The position numbers were made by a program, and so were the translations under genes. Shown in pieces: positions 50,066 through 58,977 of a stretch of 64,000 nucleotides of DNA; position 1 is the stretch's first letter; each line of letters begins with the position of its first letter. Where the stretch lies: the NCBI GenBank assembly GCA_036380925.1, contig DASVDW010000175.1:1-64000 (forward strand), read 5' to 3'. Source of the stretch: JAICLV01 sp036380925. Its GTDB lineage: Bacteria > Actinomycetota > Actinomycetes > Acidothermales > Acidothermaceae. The notes beneath the pieces were generated by a model. That model had not been told where the DNA came from, did no database searches, and saw only the letters and a program-made list of their open reading frames with translations.

Positions 50066-51397
50066 GTGAGCCAAGGACCGGCCGGGGCGCCCGCCCCGGT
50101 GCGTTCGGCGTCGTCCGTGCAAGGGCTGCCGGTCACGGAGTCGGACGTCGTGGTGGTCGGCGCGGGGCCGGGCGGATCGGCCACGGCCGCCCATCTCGCG
50201 CAAGCCGGGCTCGACGTCGTCCTACTGGAAAAGAGCGCGTTCCCGCGGGAGAAGGTGTGCGGCGACGGCCTCACGCCGCGCGCGGTGAAGCAATTGGTCA
50301 AGCTCGGCGTCGACACCAGCGCCGAGGCCGGTTGGTTGCGCAATAACGGCCTTCGCATCCTCGGTGGGGGCATGCGCCTCGAGCTGCCCTGGCCAGAGCT
50401 TGCGAGCTATCCCGATTACGGGCTGGTGCGCACCCGGCTTGACTTCGACCAGATGCTCGCGCGGCGCGCGCAAAAGCTCGGGGTGTCGCTGCTCGAGCAG
50501 ACCCCTGCGGGGTCGCCGATCACCGACGACCGATCGGGGCGGGTCGTCGGCGTCACCGCCCGCCCGGCCGGCGCCGAGCGCGACGTCGTTTTCAAGGCCC
50601 CGGTGATCGTCGCGGCCGACGGCAACTCCAGCCGGCTGTCGCTGGCCCTCGGCCTGCACCGCCGGGAGAACCGGCCGATGGGGGTGGCCTACCGCCGCTA
50701 CTACGAGTCGCCCCGACACGACGACGACTGGCTCGAGTCGTGGCTGGAGCTGTGGGACCGGGTCGACGGGCAAGACCGGCTGCTGCCGGGCTACGGCTGG
50801 GTCTTCGGCATGGGCGACGGCACCAGCAACGTCGGCGTCGGCATCTTGAACACATCCGCGTCGTTTCGCAACGTCGACTACCGGTCGCTGTTGAAGCGCT
50901 GGGTGGCCCAGATGCCGAGCGAGTGGGCGTTCGACGAGGAGCACGCCCGCGGACCAATCCGGGGCGCCGCGCTGCCGATGGGTTTCAACCGCAAGCCGCA
51001 CTACGACCGCGGCGTGCTGCTCGTCGGCGACGCGGCCGGCATGGTCAACCCGTGCAACGGCGAGGGCATCGCGTACGCGATGGAGTCGGGCGAGCTCGCC
51101 GCCGAGGTGATCGCCCAAGCGCTGTCCCGCCCGGCCGGGCACGCCCGCGAGCTGGCGCTGCGGGCCTACCCGCGCGCGCTCAACGAGCGCTACGGCGGCT
51201 ATTACACGCTCGGCCGGCTGTTCGTGAACCTGATCGGCAAACCGGGCGTGATGCGGACCCTGACCAAGCGCGGGCTGCCTCACCCGACCCTCATGCGGTT
51301 CACGCTGAAGCTGCTGGCCAACCTCACCGACCCACGCGGCGGCGACGCGATGGACCGGATCATCAACGCCCTCACTCGGCTGGCACCCGCGGCCTGA
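50066..51397 (+). CDS. Geranylgeranyl reductase family FAD oxidoreductase (menaquinone reductase, MenJ-like)
   Basis: 443 residues. N-terminal FAD motif VVVVGAGPGGSATAAHLAQAGLDVVLLEK (GxGxxG), KVCGDGLTPRAVKQL, a mid region with VAADGNSSRLSLALG and the second FAD motif VLLVGDAAGMVNPCNGEGIAYAMESG. In mycobacteria MenJ saturates one isoprene unit of menaquinone; position between menG and nuoA supports that role. GTG 50066 has AGGCGG upstream; the frame is open earlier. The motif strings above are partial: see residues about 25-55 for the first. Confidence 0.88.
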   Translation: MSQGPAGAPAPVRSASSVQGLPVTESDVVVVGAGPGGSATAAHLAQAGLDVVLLEKSAFPREKVCGDGLTPRAVKQLVKLGVDTSAEAGWLRNNGLRILGGGMRLELPWPELASYPDYGLVRTRLDFDQMLARRAQKLGVSLLEQTPAGSPITDDRSGRVVGVTARPAGAERDVVFKAPVIVAADGNSSRLSLALGLHRRENRPMGVAYRRYYESPRHDDDWLESWLELWDRVDGQDRLLPGYGWVFGMGDGTSNVGVGILNTSASFRNVDYRSLLKRWVAQMPSEWAFDEEHARGPIRGAALPMGFNRKPHYDRGVLLVGDAAGMVNPCNGEGIAYAMESGELAAEVIAQALSRPAGHARELALRAYPRALNERYGGYYTLGRLFVNLIGKPGVMRTLTKRGLPHPTLMRFTLKLLANLTDPRGGDAMDRIINALTRLAPAA

Positions 51398-51427
51398 CCC
51401 CATCGCGGAGCCTGCCGATCCGCCGCC

Positions 51428-51433
51428 TAGACT
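51428..51433 (+). promoter_or_regulatory. Putative -10 box for the nuo operon
   Basis: TAGACT, 62 nt upstream of nuoA, implying a leader of about 55 nt. No convincing -35 box and no Rex-type operator are visible nearby. Confidence 0.35.
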
Positions 51434-51495
51434 GCACAGCGGTTTGGGGACCACCCGAACCACCGAAAACGACGCTTCGAACGCGAGGAGTGGCG

Positions 51496-51867
51496 ATGGT
51501 CTTCAGCTACGTTCCGGTCCTCGCCCTTTTCCTACTCGCGGGCGGCTTCGCGGTCTTCTCGATCATCGCGGGGCGGCTGAGCGGTCCGCGCCGCTACAAC
51601 CGGGCGAAGTACGACGCCTACGAGTGCGGCATCGAGCCGACACCCCAGCCGGTCGGCGGCGGCCGGTTCCCGGTGAAGTACTACCTGACGGCGATGCTGT
51701 TCATCGTCTTCGACATCGAGATCATCTTCTTGTACCCCTGGGCGGTCGCCTTCGCGCAGAAGGGCGGCGCCACGGTGTTCCTCTTCGTCGAGATGGTGCT
51801 GTTCATCGTGACCGTGTTCATCGCCTACGTGTACGTGTGGCGGCGCGGCGGACTGGAATGGGATTGA
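51496..51867 (+). CDS. nuoA: NADH-quinone oxidoreductase subunit A
   Basis: Membrane subunit of complex I, 123 residues and three spans. The loop YDAYECGIEPTPQPVGGGRF carries the conserved Cys (ECG), followed by FPVKYYLTAMLFIVFDIEII. ATG 51496 with GAGGAG upstream. First gene of the nuo operon; nuoB follows after 9 bp. Confidence 0.96.
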   Translation: MVFSYVPVLALFLLAGGFAVFSIIAGRLSGPRRYNRAKYDAYECGIEPTPQPVGGGRFPVKYYLTAMLFIVFDIEIIFLYPWAVAFAQKGGATVFLFVEMVLFIVTVFIAYVYVWRRGGLEWD

Positions 51868-51876
51868 GAACCTGAC

Positions 51877-52431
51877 ATGGGCATCGAAGAAAAGCTGCCC
51901 AGCGGCTTCCTGCTGACCACGGTCGAGAAGCTGGCCGGGCAGGTGCGGGCCGGCTCGCTGTGGCCTGCCACGTTCGGCCTGGCCTGCTGCGCGATCGAGA
52001 TGATGTCCACCGGCGCCGGTCGCTACGACCTCGCCCGGTTCGGCATGGAGGTCTTCCGGGCGTCGCCGCGGCAGGCCGACCTGATGATCGTCGCGGGCCG
52101 CGTGTCGCAGAAGATGGCCCCCGTGCTGCGCCAGATCTACGACCAGATGCCGGAGCCCAAGTGGGTGCTGGCGATGGGCGTTTGCGCGTCGTCCGGCGGG
52201 ATGTTCAACAACTACGCGATCGTGCAGGGCGTCGACCACGTCGTCCCGGTCGACATGTACCTGCCGGGCTGCCCGCCGCGGCCGGAGATGCTGATGCACG
52301 CGATCCTGGAGCTGCACGAGAAGATCAAGACCACCAAGCTCGGGTCGCAGGGCCGTCGGCACGCCGCCCAGGCGGAGGCCGAGGCGCTTGAGGCGGTGCC
52401 CACGCACCAGATGAAGGACTTGTTGCGGTGA
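51877..52431 (+). CDS. nuoB: NADH-quinone oxidoreductase subunit B
   Basis: Carries the terminal N2 [4Fe-4S] cluster next to the quinone site. 184 residues: GLACCAIEMM (tandem Cys), GVCASSGGMFNNYA and VDMYLPGCPPRPEML supply the ligands. The C-terminal 30 residues form an Ala/Glu-rich extension. nuoC starts within its stop codon (GTGA). Confidence 0.97.
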   Translation: MGIEEKLPSGFLLTTVEKLAGQVRAGSLWPATFGLACCAIEMMSTGAGRYDLARFGMEVFRASPRQADLMIVAGRVSQKMAPVLRQIYDQMPEPKWVLAMGVCASSGGMFNNYAIVQGVDHVVPVDMYLPGCPPRPEMLMHAILELHEKIKTTKLGSQGRRHAAQAEAEALEAVPTHQMKDLLR

Positions 52432-53090
52432 GCGATCAGCCTGTGGGGCAGCCTTCCGGTGCGCCGCAGCCGTCCGGCCCGCAGGCCGAGACCGGCGAGG
52501 CCACCGGAAACCTGCCGGTAGGGGGCGCGCCCGGCTTGCCGTCGTCGCCGCGGCCGTTCGGCGGCTACTTCGACCACGTGGCGGACGCGATCGCCCGGGC
52601 TTATCCCGAGATCTCCGCCGCGATCGAGCGGACGGTGGTCGACCGGGGGGAGCTCACCTTGCACGTGCGCCGGGAGCATCTGGCCGGAGTCGCCCAGCAG
52701 TTGCGCGACGACCCCGACCTGCGCTTTGAGCTGCTGTCGTCGCTGTCGGGAGTGCACTACCCGATGGACGCCGGTCGCGAGCTGCACGTGGTGTACGAGC
52801 TGACGTCGATGACCCACAACCGGCGGGTGCGGCTCGAGGCGGTGGCCCCTGACGCCGACCCGCACATCCCGTCGGTGACCCGGATTTGGCCGACCGCCGA
52901 CTTTCATGAGCGGGAGACCTGGGACCTGTTCGGCGTCGTCTTCGACGGGCACCCGGCCTTGACTCGAATCATGATGCCGGACGACTGGCCGGGCCACCCG
53001 CAACGCAAGGACTACCCGCTCGGCGGCGTGCCCGTGGAGTACAAGGGCGCGAGCGTGCCGCCACCGGATGAGCGGAGGCAATATGCGTAG
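52428..53090 (+). CDS. nuoC: NADH-quinone oxidoreductase subunit C
   Basis: Peripheral-arm subunit, 220 residues. A Pro/Gly/Gln-rich N-terminal extension of about 45 residues is followed by the NuoC domain: LSSLSGVHYPMDAGREL, IWPTADFHERETWDLFGVVF and the signature DDWPGHPQRKDYPLGG. Overlaps nuoB and nuoD. Confidence 0.96.
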   Translation: MSDQPVGQPSGAPQPSGPQAETGEATGNLPVGGAPGLPSSPRPFGGYFDHVADAIARAYPEISAAIERTVVDRGELTLHVRREHLAGVAQQLRDDPDLRFELLSSLSGVHYPMDAGRELHVVYELTSMTHNRRVRLEAVAPDADPHIPSVTRIWPTADFHERETWDLFGVVFDGHPALTRIMMPDDWPGHPQRKDYPLGGVPVEYKGASVPPPDERRQYA

Positions 53091-54426
53091 CGACGGAGCG
53101 CACGCCACGACGGACCCCTACGCCGGGCCCGCTGACTCAGGCGACCGCGTCTACACGGTGAGCGGCGGCGACTGGGACGAGATCGCGGCCGACGCCACCG
53201 AGCAGCACGCCGAACGCATCGTCGTCAACATGGGCCCGCAACACCCGTCGACGCACGGCGTGCTTCGACTGGTGCTCGAGCTGGAGGGTGAAACGGTCAC
53301 CCAGGCCCGCGTCGTCATGGGTTACCTGCACACCGGCATCGAGAAGAACTGCGAGTACCGCACGTACACCCAAGCGGTCACCTTCTTGACCCGCGCCGAC
53401 TACCTGTCGCCGTTCTTCACCGAGACCGCGTACTCGATGGCCGTGGAGAAGCTGCTCGGCATCACCGAGCAGGTGCCCGAGCGGGCGAAGGTCATCCGGG
53501 TGCTGATGATGGAGCTCAACCGGATCTCCTCGCACCTGGTGTGGTTGGCCACCGGCGGCATGGAGGTCGGCGCGCTGTCGGCGATGCTGTACGGCTTCCG
53601 CGAGCGCGAGCAGATCCTCGACATCTTCGAGATGATCACCGGGCTGCGGATGAACCACGAGTACGTCCGACCCGGCGGGGTGATCCAGGACCTCCCACCA
53701 GGGGCGGTTGAGAAGATCCGCGAGTTCTTGCAGATCATGCCGAAGAAGATCGACGAGTATCACAACCTGCTCACCGGCCAGCCGATCTGGATCAAGCGGT
53801 TGCAGGGCGTCGGGTACCTCGATCTCACCGGCTCGGTGGCGCTCGGCACCACGGGCCCGATCATGCGCGCCGCCGGCTATCCGTGGGACTTGCGCAAGAC
53901 CCAGCCGTATCTGGACTACGAGACATATGACTTCGACGTCCCGACGCATCCGGACGGCGACTGCTTCGCCCGTTACCTGGTGCGCATGGACGAGATGCGC
54001 GAGTCGTTGAAGATCGTCGAGCAATGCCTCGACCGGCTGCGGCCGGGCCCGGTGATGGTCGAAGACAAGAAGGTGGCCTGGCCGGCGCAACTCGCGCTCG
54101 GCGCCGACGGCATGGGCAACTCCCTCGACCACATCCGGCACATCATGGCGACGTCCATGGAAGCGCTGATCCATCACTTCAAACTGGTCACGGAGGGTTT
54201 CCACGTGCCACCGGGCCAGGTCTATGTCCCGGTCGAGTCGCCGCGCGGCGAGCTTGGCGTGCATCTGGTGAGCGACGGCGGCACCAAGCCGTATCGGGTG
54301 CACCTGCGCGAGCCGTCGTTTGTGAACCTGCAGGCCGTCGCCGCCACCTGCGAGGGCAGCCTTATCGCCGACGTCATCGCCGCGGTCGCCAGCCTCGATC
54401 CGGTCATGGGCGGGTGCGACCGATGA
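53083..54426 (+). CDS. nuoD: NADH-quinone oxidoreductase subunit D
   Basis: 49 kDa quinone-site subunit, 447 residues. NMGPQHPSTHGVLRLVLELE, GYLHTGIEKNCEYRTY, RISSHLVWLATGGMEVGAL and the C-terminal ESPRGELGVHLVSDGG are canonical; it ends DPVMGGCDR as usual. ATG 53083 with GCGGAGG upstream, overlapping nuoC by 8 bp. Confidence 0.97.
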   Translation: MRSDGAHATTDPYAGPADSGDRVYTVSGGDWDEIAADATEQHAERIVVNMGPQHPSTHGVLRLVLELEGETVTQARVVMGYLHTGIEKNCEYRTYTQAVTFLTRADYLSPFFTETAYSMAVEKLLGITEQVPERAKVIRVLMMELNRISSHLVWLATGGMEVGALSAMLYGFREREQILDIFEMITGLRMNHEYVRPGGVIQDLPPGAVEKIREFLQIMPKKIDEYHNLLTGQPIWIKRLQGVGYLDLTGSVALGTTGPIMRAAGYPWDLRKTQPYLDYETYDFDVPTHPDGDCFARYLVRMDEMRESLKIVEQCLDRLRPGPVMVEDKKVAWPAQLALGADGMGNSLDHIRHIMATSMEALIHHFKLVTEGFHVPPGQVYVPVESPRGELGVHLVSDGGTKPYRVHLREPSFVNLQAVAATCEGSLIADVIAAVASLDPVMGGCDR

Positions 54427-55196
54427 GCGGCGAAGGAACCCAGGTGCCTATGCAATCCGCGTCGTCCGACGAACTGCCGATGGTCACGCTCGACCCGCGG
54501 CTGGGTCCAGCCGCGGTGGCGAGCGATCCGTTGTCGGACGACGCGAAGCAGCGGATCCGCGAGCTTGGCGCGCAAGTGATCGCCCGTTACCCGCGGCCGC
54601 GCTCCGCGTTGATGCCGCTGCTGTATCTCGCGCAGGCCGAGCAGGGTTACGTCTCGCCCGACGGCATCAAACTGGTCGCCGAGATGCTGGAGCTCACCAC
54701 CGCCGAGGTCTCCGCGGTCAGCACCTTCTACACGATGTACAAGCGGCGGCCTTGCGGTGATTATGCGGTCGGCGTGTGCACCAACACGCTTTGCGCGGTG
54801 ATGGGTGGCGACGCGATTTTCGACGCGTTGAAAGAACATCTCGGCGTCGGCAACAACGGCACCACGCCCGACGGCAAGGTGACCCTCGAGCACATCGAGT
54901 GCAACGCGGCTTGCGACTACGCGCCGGTGATGATGGTCAACTGGGAGTTCTTCGACAACCAGACCGTGGAGTCGGCCAAAGAACTCGTCGACCGGTTGCG
55001 CGCCGGTGACCCGCCGACGCCCACGCGGGGTGCGCCGTTGCGCACCCACACCGAGACATCCCGGGTGCTCGCTGGTTTTGCCGATGGCGCGGCGAACTCC
55101 GGCCCGTCGGCAGGTCCCGCGTCGCTCGCCGGCCTGCGACTCGCCCGCGAACGCAACGAGACCGCGCCGGCGATGAACCAGGAGGGCAACCAGTGA
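54423..55196 (+). CDS. nuoE: NADH-quinone oxidoreductase subunit E
   Basis: 24 kDa thioredoxin-like subunit with the N1a [2Fe-2S] cluster. 257 residues. Ligands: VCTNTLCAVMGG (C-x4-C) and HIECNAACDYAPVMMVN (C-x3-C). An N-terminal extension of about 45 residues and a C-terminal low-complexity tail of about 60 residues surround the core. Overlaps nuoD (ATGA) and nuoF (GTGA). Confidence 0.96.
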   Translation: MSGEGTQVPMQSASSDELPMVTLDPRLGPAAVASDPLSDDAKQRIRELGAQVIARYPRPRSALMPLLYLAQAEQGYVSPDGIKLVAEMLELTTAEVSAVSTFYTMYKRRPCGDYAVGVCTNTLCAVMGGDAIFDALKEHLGVGNNGTTPDGKVTLEHIECNAACDYAPVMMVNWEFFDNQTVESAKELVDRLRAGDPPTPTRGAPLRTHTETSRVLAGFADGAANSGPSAGPASLAGLRLARERNETAPAMNQEGNQ

Positions 55197-56497
55197 GCTT
55201 TAATCTCACGCCGGTGCTCACCGCGCAATGGGGCGCCGATCAGTCGTGGACGCTCGCGGCCTATGAGCGCACCGGCGGCTACCAGGCGCTGCGCCAAGCG
55301 CTGGAAATGGAGCCGGACGCGCTGATCCAGCTGGTGAAGGACTCCGGGTTGCGCGGTCGCGGCGGCGCGGGATTCCCCACCGGCATGAAATGGGGCTTCA
55401 TCCCGCAAGGTGACGGCAAGCCGCACTACCTGGTCGTCAACGCGGACGAGAGCGAACCGGGCACCTGCAAAGACATCCCGATGCTGATGGCGACGCCGCA
55501 CACGCTGGTCGAGGGCGTCATCATCTCCGCCTACGCGATTCGGGCCAACCACGCGTTCATCTACGTGCGTGGCGAGGTGCTGCACGTCGTCCGCCGGCTG
55601 CTCAACGCGGTCGAAGAGGCGCGCGCCGCCGGCTACATCGGAGGCAACGTCCTCGGCAAGGGCTTCGACATCGAGGTCACGGTGCACATCGGCGCGGGCG
55701 CCTACATCTGAGGTGAGGAGACCGCGCTGCTGGAGTCGCTGGAGGGCTTCCGCGGCCAGCCGCGATTGCGGCCGCCGTTCCCCGCTGTCGAGGGTCTTTA
55801 CGCGTGCCCGACCGTCATCAACAACGTCGAGACGATCTCGTCGGTGCCGGCGATCGTTCGCGGCGGCGCGCAGTGGTTCCGCTCAATGGGCACCGAGAAA
55901 TCCCCTGGATTCAAAATTTTCTCGCTGTCCGGCCACGTCGCTCGGCCCGGCCAGTACGAGGCGCCGCTCGGCATCACGTTGCGGGAGTTGCTCGACGCGA
56001 CCGGCGGGATTCGCGAAGGCCACGAACTGAAGTTCTGGACACCTGGCGGTTCGTCGACCCCGCTGTTCACCGCCGCGCACCTCGACGTCCCGCTCGACTT
56101 CGAGGGGCCGCCACAGCACGGCTCGATGCTGGGCACCACGGCCCTCCAGATCTTCGACGAGACCACCTGCGTGGTGCGCGCCGTCAAGCGGTGGAGCGAG
56201 TTCTACGCGCACGAGTCGTGCGGCAAGTGCACCCCCTGCCGCGAAGGCACCTTCTGGTACGTGCAGATTTACGAGCGGCTTGAGAACGGCACGGCGACGG
56301 AGGAGGACATCGAGACATTGCTCGACCTGTCCGACAACATCTTGGGCCGCGCCTTCTGCGCCCTCGGTGACGGCGCCACCAGCCCGGTCACGTCGTCCAT
56401 CCAGCACTTCCGCGACGAGTACGTCGCGCACTTCGAGCAAGGCGGCTGCCCGTTCGACCCGGTCGCCTCTACCGTTTTCGCTGGAGCGAGCGCCTAA
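55193..56497 (+). CDS. nuoF: NADH-quinone oxidoreductase subunit F, with an in-frame TGA at codon 173
   Basis: 51 kDa subunit binding NADH, FMN and the N3 [4Fe-4S] cluster; 435 codons including the internal TGA and final TAA. Before the TGA: RGRGGAGFPTGMKWGF (flavin loop) and NADESEPGTCKDIPML (NADH site). The TGA (55709-55711) replaces the Cys of GAGAYICGEETALLESLEG, a non-ligand but highly conserved residue. After it the frame continues intact: VNNVETISS-like NNVETISSVP, cluster motif ESCGKCTPCREG and FCALGDGATSPVTSS. No frameshift; length normal. Without read-through the product would be a 172-residue fragment lacking the Fe-S domain, and complex I would lack its NADH entry. nuoE and nuoG overlap the ends normally. 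Confidence 0.9.
55709..55711 (+). other. In-frame TGA at the conserved Cys codon of nuoF (possible selenocysteine, mutation or error)
   Basis: TAC ATC TGA GGT GAG GAG: one base away from the TGC expected from the family. The paralogue at 27870 has TCC (Ser) at the same place. Downstream, a small stem GGA/TCC with a GGGCT loop (55741-55751, base about 29 nt after the TGA) and GCTGG/CCAGC (55738-55760) could fold, but in such GC-rich DNA these are weak evidence for a SECIS element. No selenocysteine machinery is encoded in the window. Confidence 0.85.
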
Positions 56498-58977
56498 TGA
56501 CCGTCACGTCCAACCCACCGGCCGCCCAGCCCCCGGCGCCGCCGTCCGACCTTGTCACCTTGACGGTCGACGGGTTCGAGGTCTCCGTGCCCAAGGGCAC
56601 GCTGGTCATCCGGGCGGCCGAGTTGCTCGGCATCCAGATCCCCCGATTCTGCGAGCACCCGCTGCTTGACCCGGTCGGGGCGTGCCGGCAGTGCCTGGTC
56701 GAGATCGAGGGTCAGCGCAAGCCGATGGCGTCATGCACCACCACGGTCACCGAAGGCATGGTCGTCAAGACGCAGATCACTTCCGCGGTGGCCGAGAAGG
56801 CGCAAAACGGCATCATCGAGCTGCTGCTCATCAACCACCCGCTCGACTGCCCCATCTGCGACAAGGGCGGCGAGTGCCCGCTGCAGAACCAGACGATGAC
56901 CAACGGGTACAGCGAGTCCCGGTTCCACGACGTCAAGCGCACGTACCCGAAGCCGATCGCGATCTCGGCGCAGGTGTTGCTCGACCGGGAGCGGTGCATC
57001 TTGTGCACGCGATGCACTCGATTCGCGCAGCAGATCGCCGGTGACCCGTTCATCGAGATGCTCGAGCGGTCGGCGCTTGAGCAGGTCGCGACGTTCGAAG
57101 ACCAGCCGTTCAACTCTTACTTCTCCGGCAACACGATCCAGATCTGCCCGGTCGGCGCGCTCACCGGTTCGCAATACCGCTTCCGGTCACGGCCGTTCGA
57201 CCTGGTGTCGTCGCCGAGCATCTGCGAGCACTGCGCGTCGGGTTGTCAGCAGCGCAACGACCACCGTCGCGGCAAGGTGCTGCGCCGTCTCGCCGGAGTC
57301 GACCCGCAGGTCAACGAAGAGTGGAACTGCGACAAGGGCCGCTGGGCGTTCAACTACGCGTTCGCGGCCGACCGCCTCGACACGCCGCTGGTTCGCGAGA
57401 ACGGCGAGCTTGTGCCTGCGTCGTGGCCCGAGGCGTTGCGGGCGGCGGCGGCCGGTCTGGCCGAAGCCCGCGGCCGGGCGGGCGTGCTGGTCGGCGGTCG
57501 GGTCACCACCGAAGACGCTTACGGGTACGCGAAGTTCGCTCGGGTCGCGCTCGGCACCAACGACGTCGACTTCCGCGCTCGGGTGCATTCCGCTGAAGAA
57601 CTCGACTTCCTGGCGTCGCACGTCGCCGGTCGGTTCCTCGATGTCACCTACGGCGACCTCGAGGCCGCGCCGGCGGTGTTGCTGGTCGGTTTCGAGCCAG
57701 AAGAAGAGTCGCCGATCGTCTTCTTGCGGCTGCGCAAGGCGGCGTTCAAGAAGCGGACGGCGGTCTTCTCCATCGCCCCGCTGGCCACACACGGCTTGCA
57801 GAAGATGCGTGGCCGGCTGCTCGCCGCCGTTCCAGGCGGTGAGGCGAGCCTGTTGTCGGCGCTGAAGAACAACAAGCTGGACGACGGCGGCGGCGCGCCC
57901 GCGGGCGTCGACGACGAGGCCTACCGCGCCAACTTCGCCGCGATCGTCGAGGCGTTGGCCAAGCCGGGCGCGGTCATCATGGCCGGCGAGCGGCTGGCGG
58001 GTGCGCCGGGAGCGCTTTCCGCGGCCGCCGCGCTCGCCCGAGCCACCGGGGCGAAGCTGGCCTGGGTGCCGCGACGCGCCGGCGAGCGAGGAGCGCTCGA
58101 GGCCGGCGCCGCCCCGACGCTGCTGCCGGGCGGTCGTCCGGTCGCCGACGCCGAGGCCGCCGCGCCGGTCGCGTTGCGTTGGGCCACCACCCTCCCGACC
58201 GCCCCTGGGCGCGACACCTCCGGCATCGTCGCCGCCGCGACGGCCGGCGAGCTGGCCGCGCTCGTGGTCGCCGGCGTCGACCCCGACGACCTGCCCGATC
58301 CCGAAGCGGCACGGGCCGCCCTGCAGGCGGCGCCGTTCGTCGTCAGCCTCGAGATCCGGCGCAGCGCGGTCACCGACCGCGCCGACGTCGTCTTCCCGGT
58401 CGCCGCGGCGATAGAGAAGGCCGGCACCTTCCTTGACTGGGAGGGCCGTTCTCGGCCGTTCGACGCGTCCTTGCGCGACACCGGCCAGCTGTCCGACTAC
58501 CAAGTGCTGAACGCGATCGCCGATGAGATGGACGTCCATCTCGGCTTGCCAGACCTGCGCACCGCGCGCGCGGAGCTCGCCGCGTTCGCCGGTGGGTACA
58601 AGGGTTCGCCGGCCGCACCCGAGGTGGCGCCACCCGCGGCGCCGCGCGCGGGCGGCGGGTCGGTCGTGCTCGCGAGTTGGCACGACCTGCTCGACGCGGG
58701 CAGTCTGCAAGACGGCACACCGTTCCTGTCGGCCACCGCTAAGCCGGTGCGGGCGCACCTGTCGCGAGCCACCGCTCGCGCGCTCGGCGTCGCCGACGGT
58801 GGTCGCGTCGCGATCGGCACCGATCGCGGCTCCATCACGCTGCCGGTCTACGTCATCGACATGGTCGACGACGTGGTCTGGGTCCCGACCCGCGCGTCGG
58901 GCAGCGAGGTCCATCGCACGCTCGGCGTGGCGGCTGGCGCCGTCGTCCGGATTGCCGTTGCTGGAGGTGTCGGTTGA
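56497..58977 (+). CDS. nuoG: NADH-quinone oxidoreductase subunit G
   Basis: 75 kDa iron-sulfur subunit, 826 residues. N-terminal [2Fe-2S]: FCEHPLLDPVGACRQCLVEI with a further Cys in MASC; then CPICDKGGECPLQ, the cluster region RCILCTRCTRFAQQ, QICPVGALT, and a four-Cys N7-type site CEHCASGCQQR with NCDKGR. The remainder is a molybdopterin-oxidoreductase-like domain, Ala-rich and diverged, as in other actinobacterial NuoG. ATG overlaps the nuoF stop (TAATG). Confidence 0.96.
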   Translation: MTVTSNPPAAQPPAPPSDLVTLTVDGFEVSVPKGTLVIRAAELLGIQIPRFCEHPLLDPVGACRQCLVEIEGQRKPMASCTTTVTEGMVVKTQITSAVAEKAQNGIIELLLINHPLDCPICDKGGECPLQNQTMTNGYSESRFHDVKRTYPKPIAISAQVLLDRERCILCTRCTRFAQQIAGDPFIEMLERSALEQVATFEDQPFNSYFSGNTIQICPVGALTGSQYRFRSRPFDLVSSPSICEHCASGCQQRNDHRRGKVLRRLAGVDPQVNEEWNCDKGRWAFNYAFAADRLDTPLVRENGELVPASWPEALRAAAAGLAEARGRAGVLVGGRVTTEDAYGYAKFARVALGTNDVDFRARVHSAEELDFLASHVAGRFLDVTYGDLEAAPAVLLVGFEPEEESPIVFLRLRKAAFKKRTAVFSIAPLATHGLQKMRGRLLAAVPGGEASLLSALKNNKLDDGGGAPAGVDDEAYRANFAAIVEALAKPGAVIMAGERLAGAPGALSAAAALARATGAKLAWVPRRAGERGALEAGAAPTLLPGGRPVADAEAAAPVALRWATTLPTAPGRDTSGIVAAATAGELAALVVAGVDPDDLPDPEAARAALQAAPFVVSLEIRRSAVTDRADVVFPVAAAIEKAGTFLDWEGRSRPFDASLRDTGQLSDYQVLNAIADEMDVHLGLPDLRTARAELAAFAGGYKGSPAAPEVAPPAAPRAGGGSVVLASWHDLLDAGSLQDGTPFLSATAKPVRAHLSRATARALGVADGGRVAIGTDRGSITLPVYVIDMVDDVVWVPTRASGSEVHRTLGVAAGAVVRIAVAGGVG

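Noticed and set aside
51398..51495. Rex operator before nuoA
   Set aside because: No TTGTGAA-N4-TTCACAA-like palindrome is present, although Rex control of nuo would be expected.
55700..55780. Programmed frameshift in nuoF
   Set aside because: The parts before and after the TGA are in the same frame, so no shift is needed.
55193..56497. Two separate genes (short NuoF fragment plus second protein starting near 55766)
   Set aside because: The conserved segment GEETALLESLEG between the TGA and 55766 would be left untranslated, and no ribosome binding site precedes 55766.
57187..58914. 575-codon minus-strand frame opposite nuoG
   Set aside because: Antisense to a conserved gene, with typical shadow composition.
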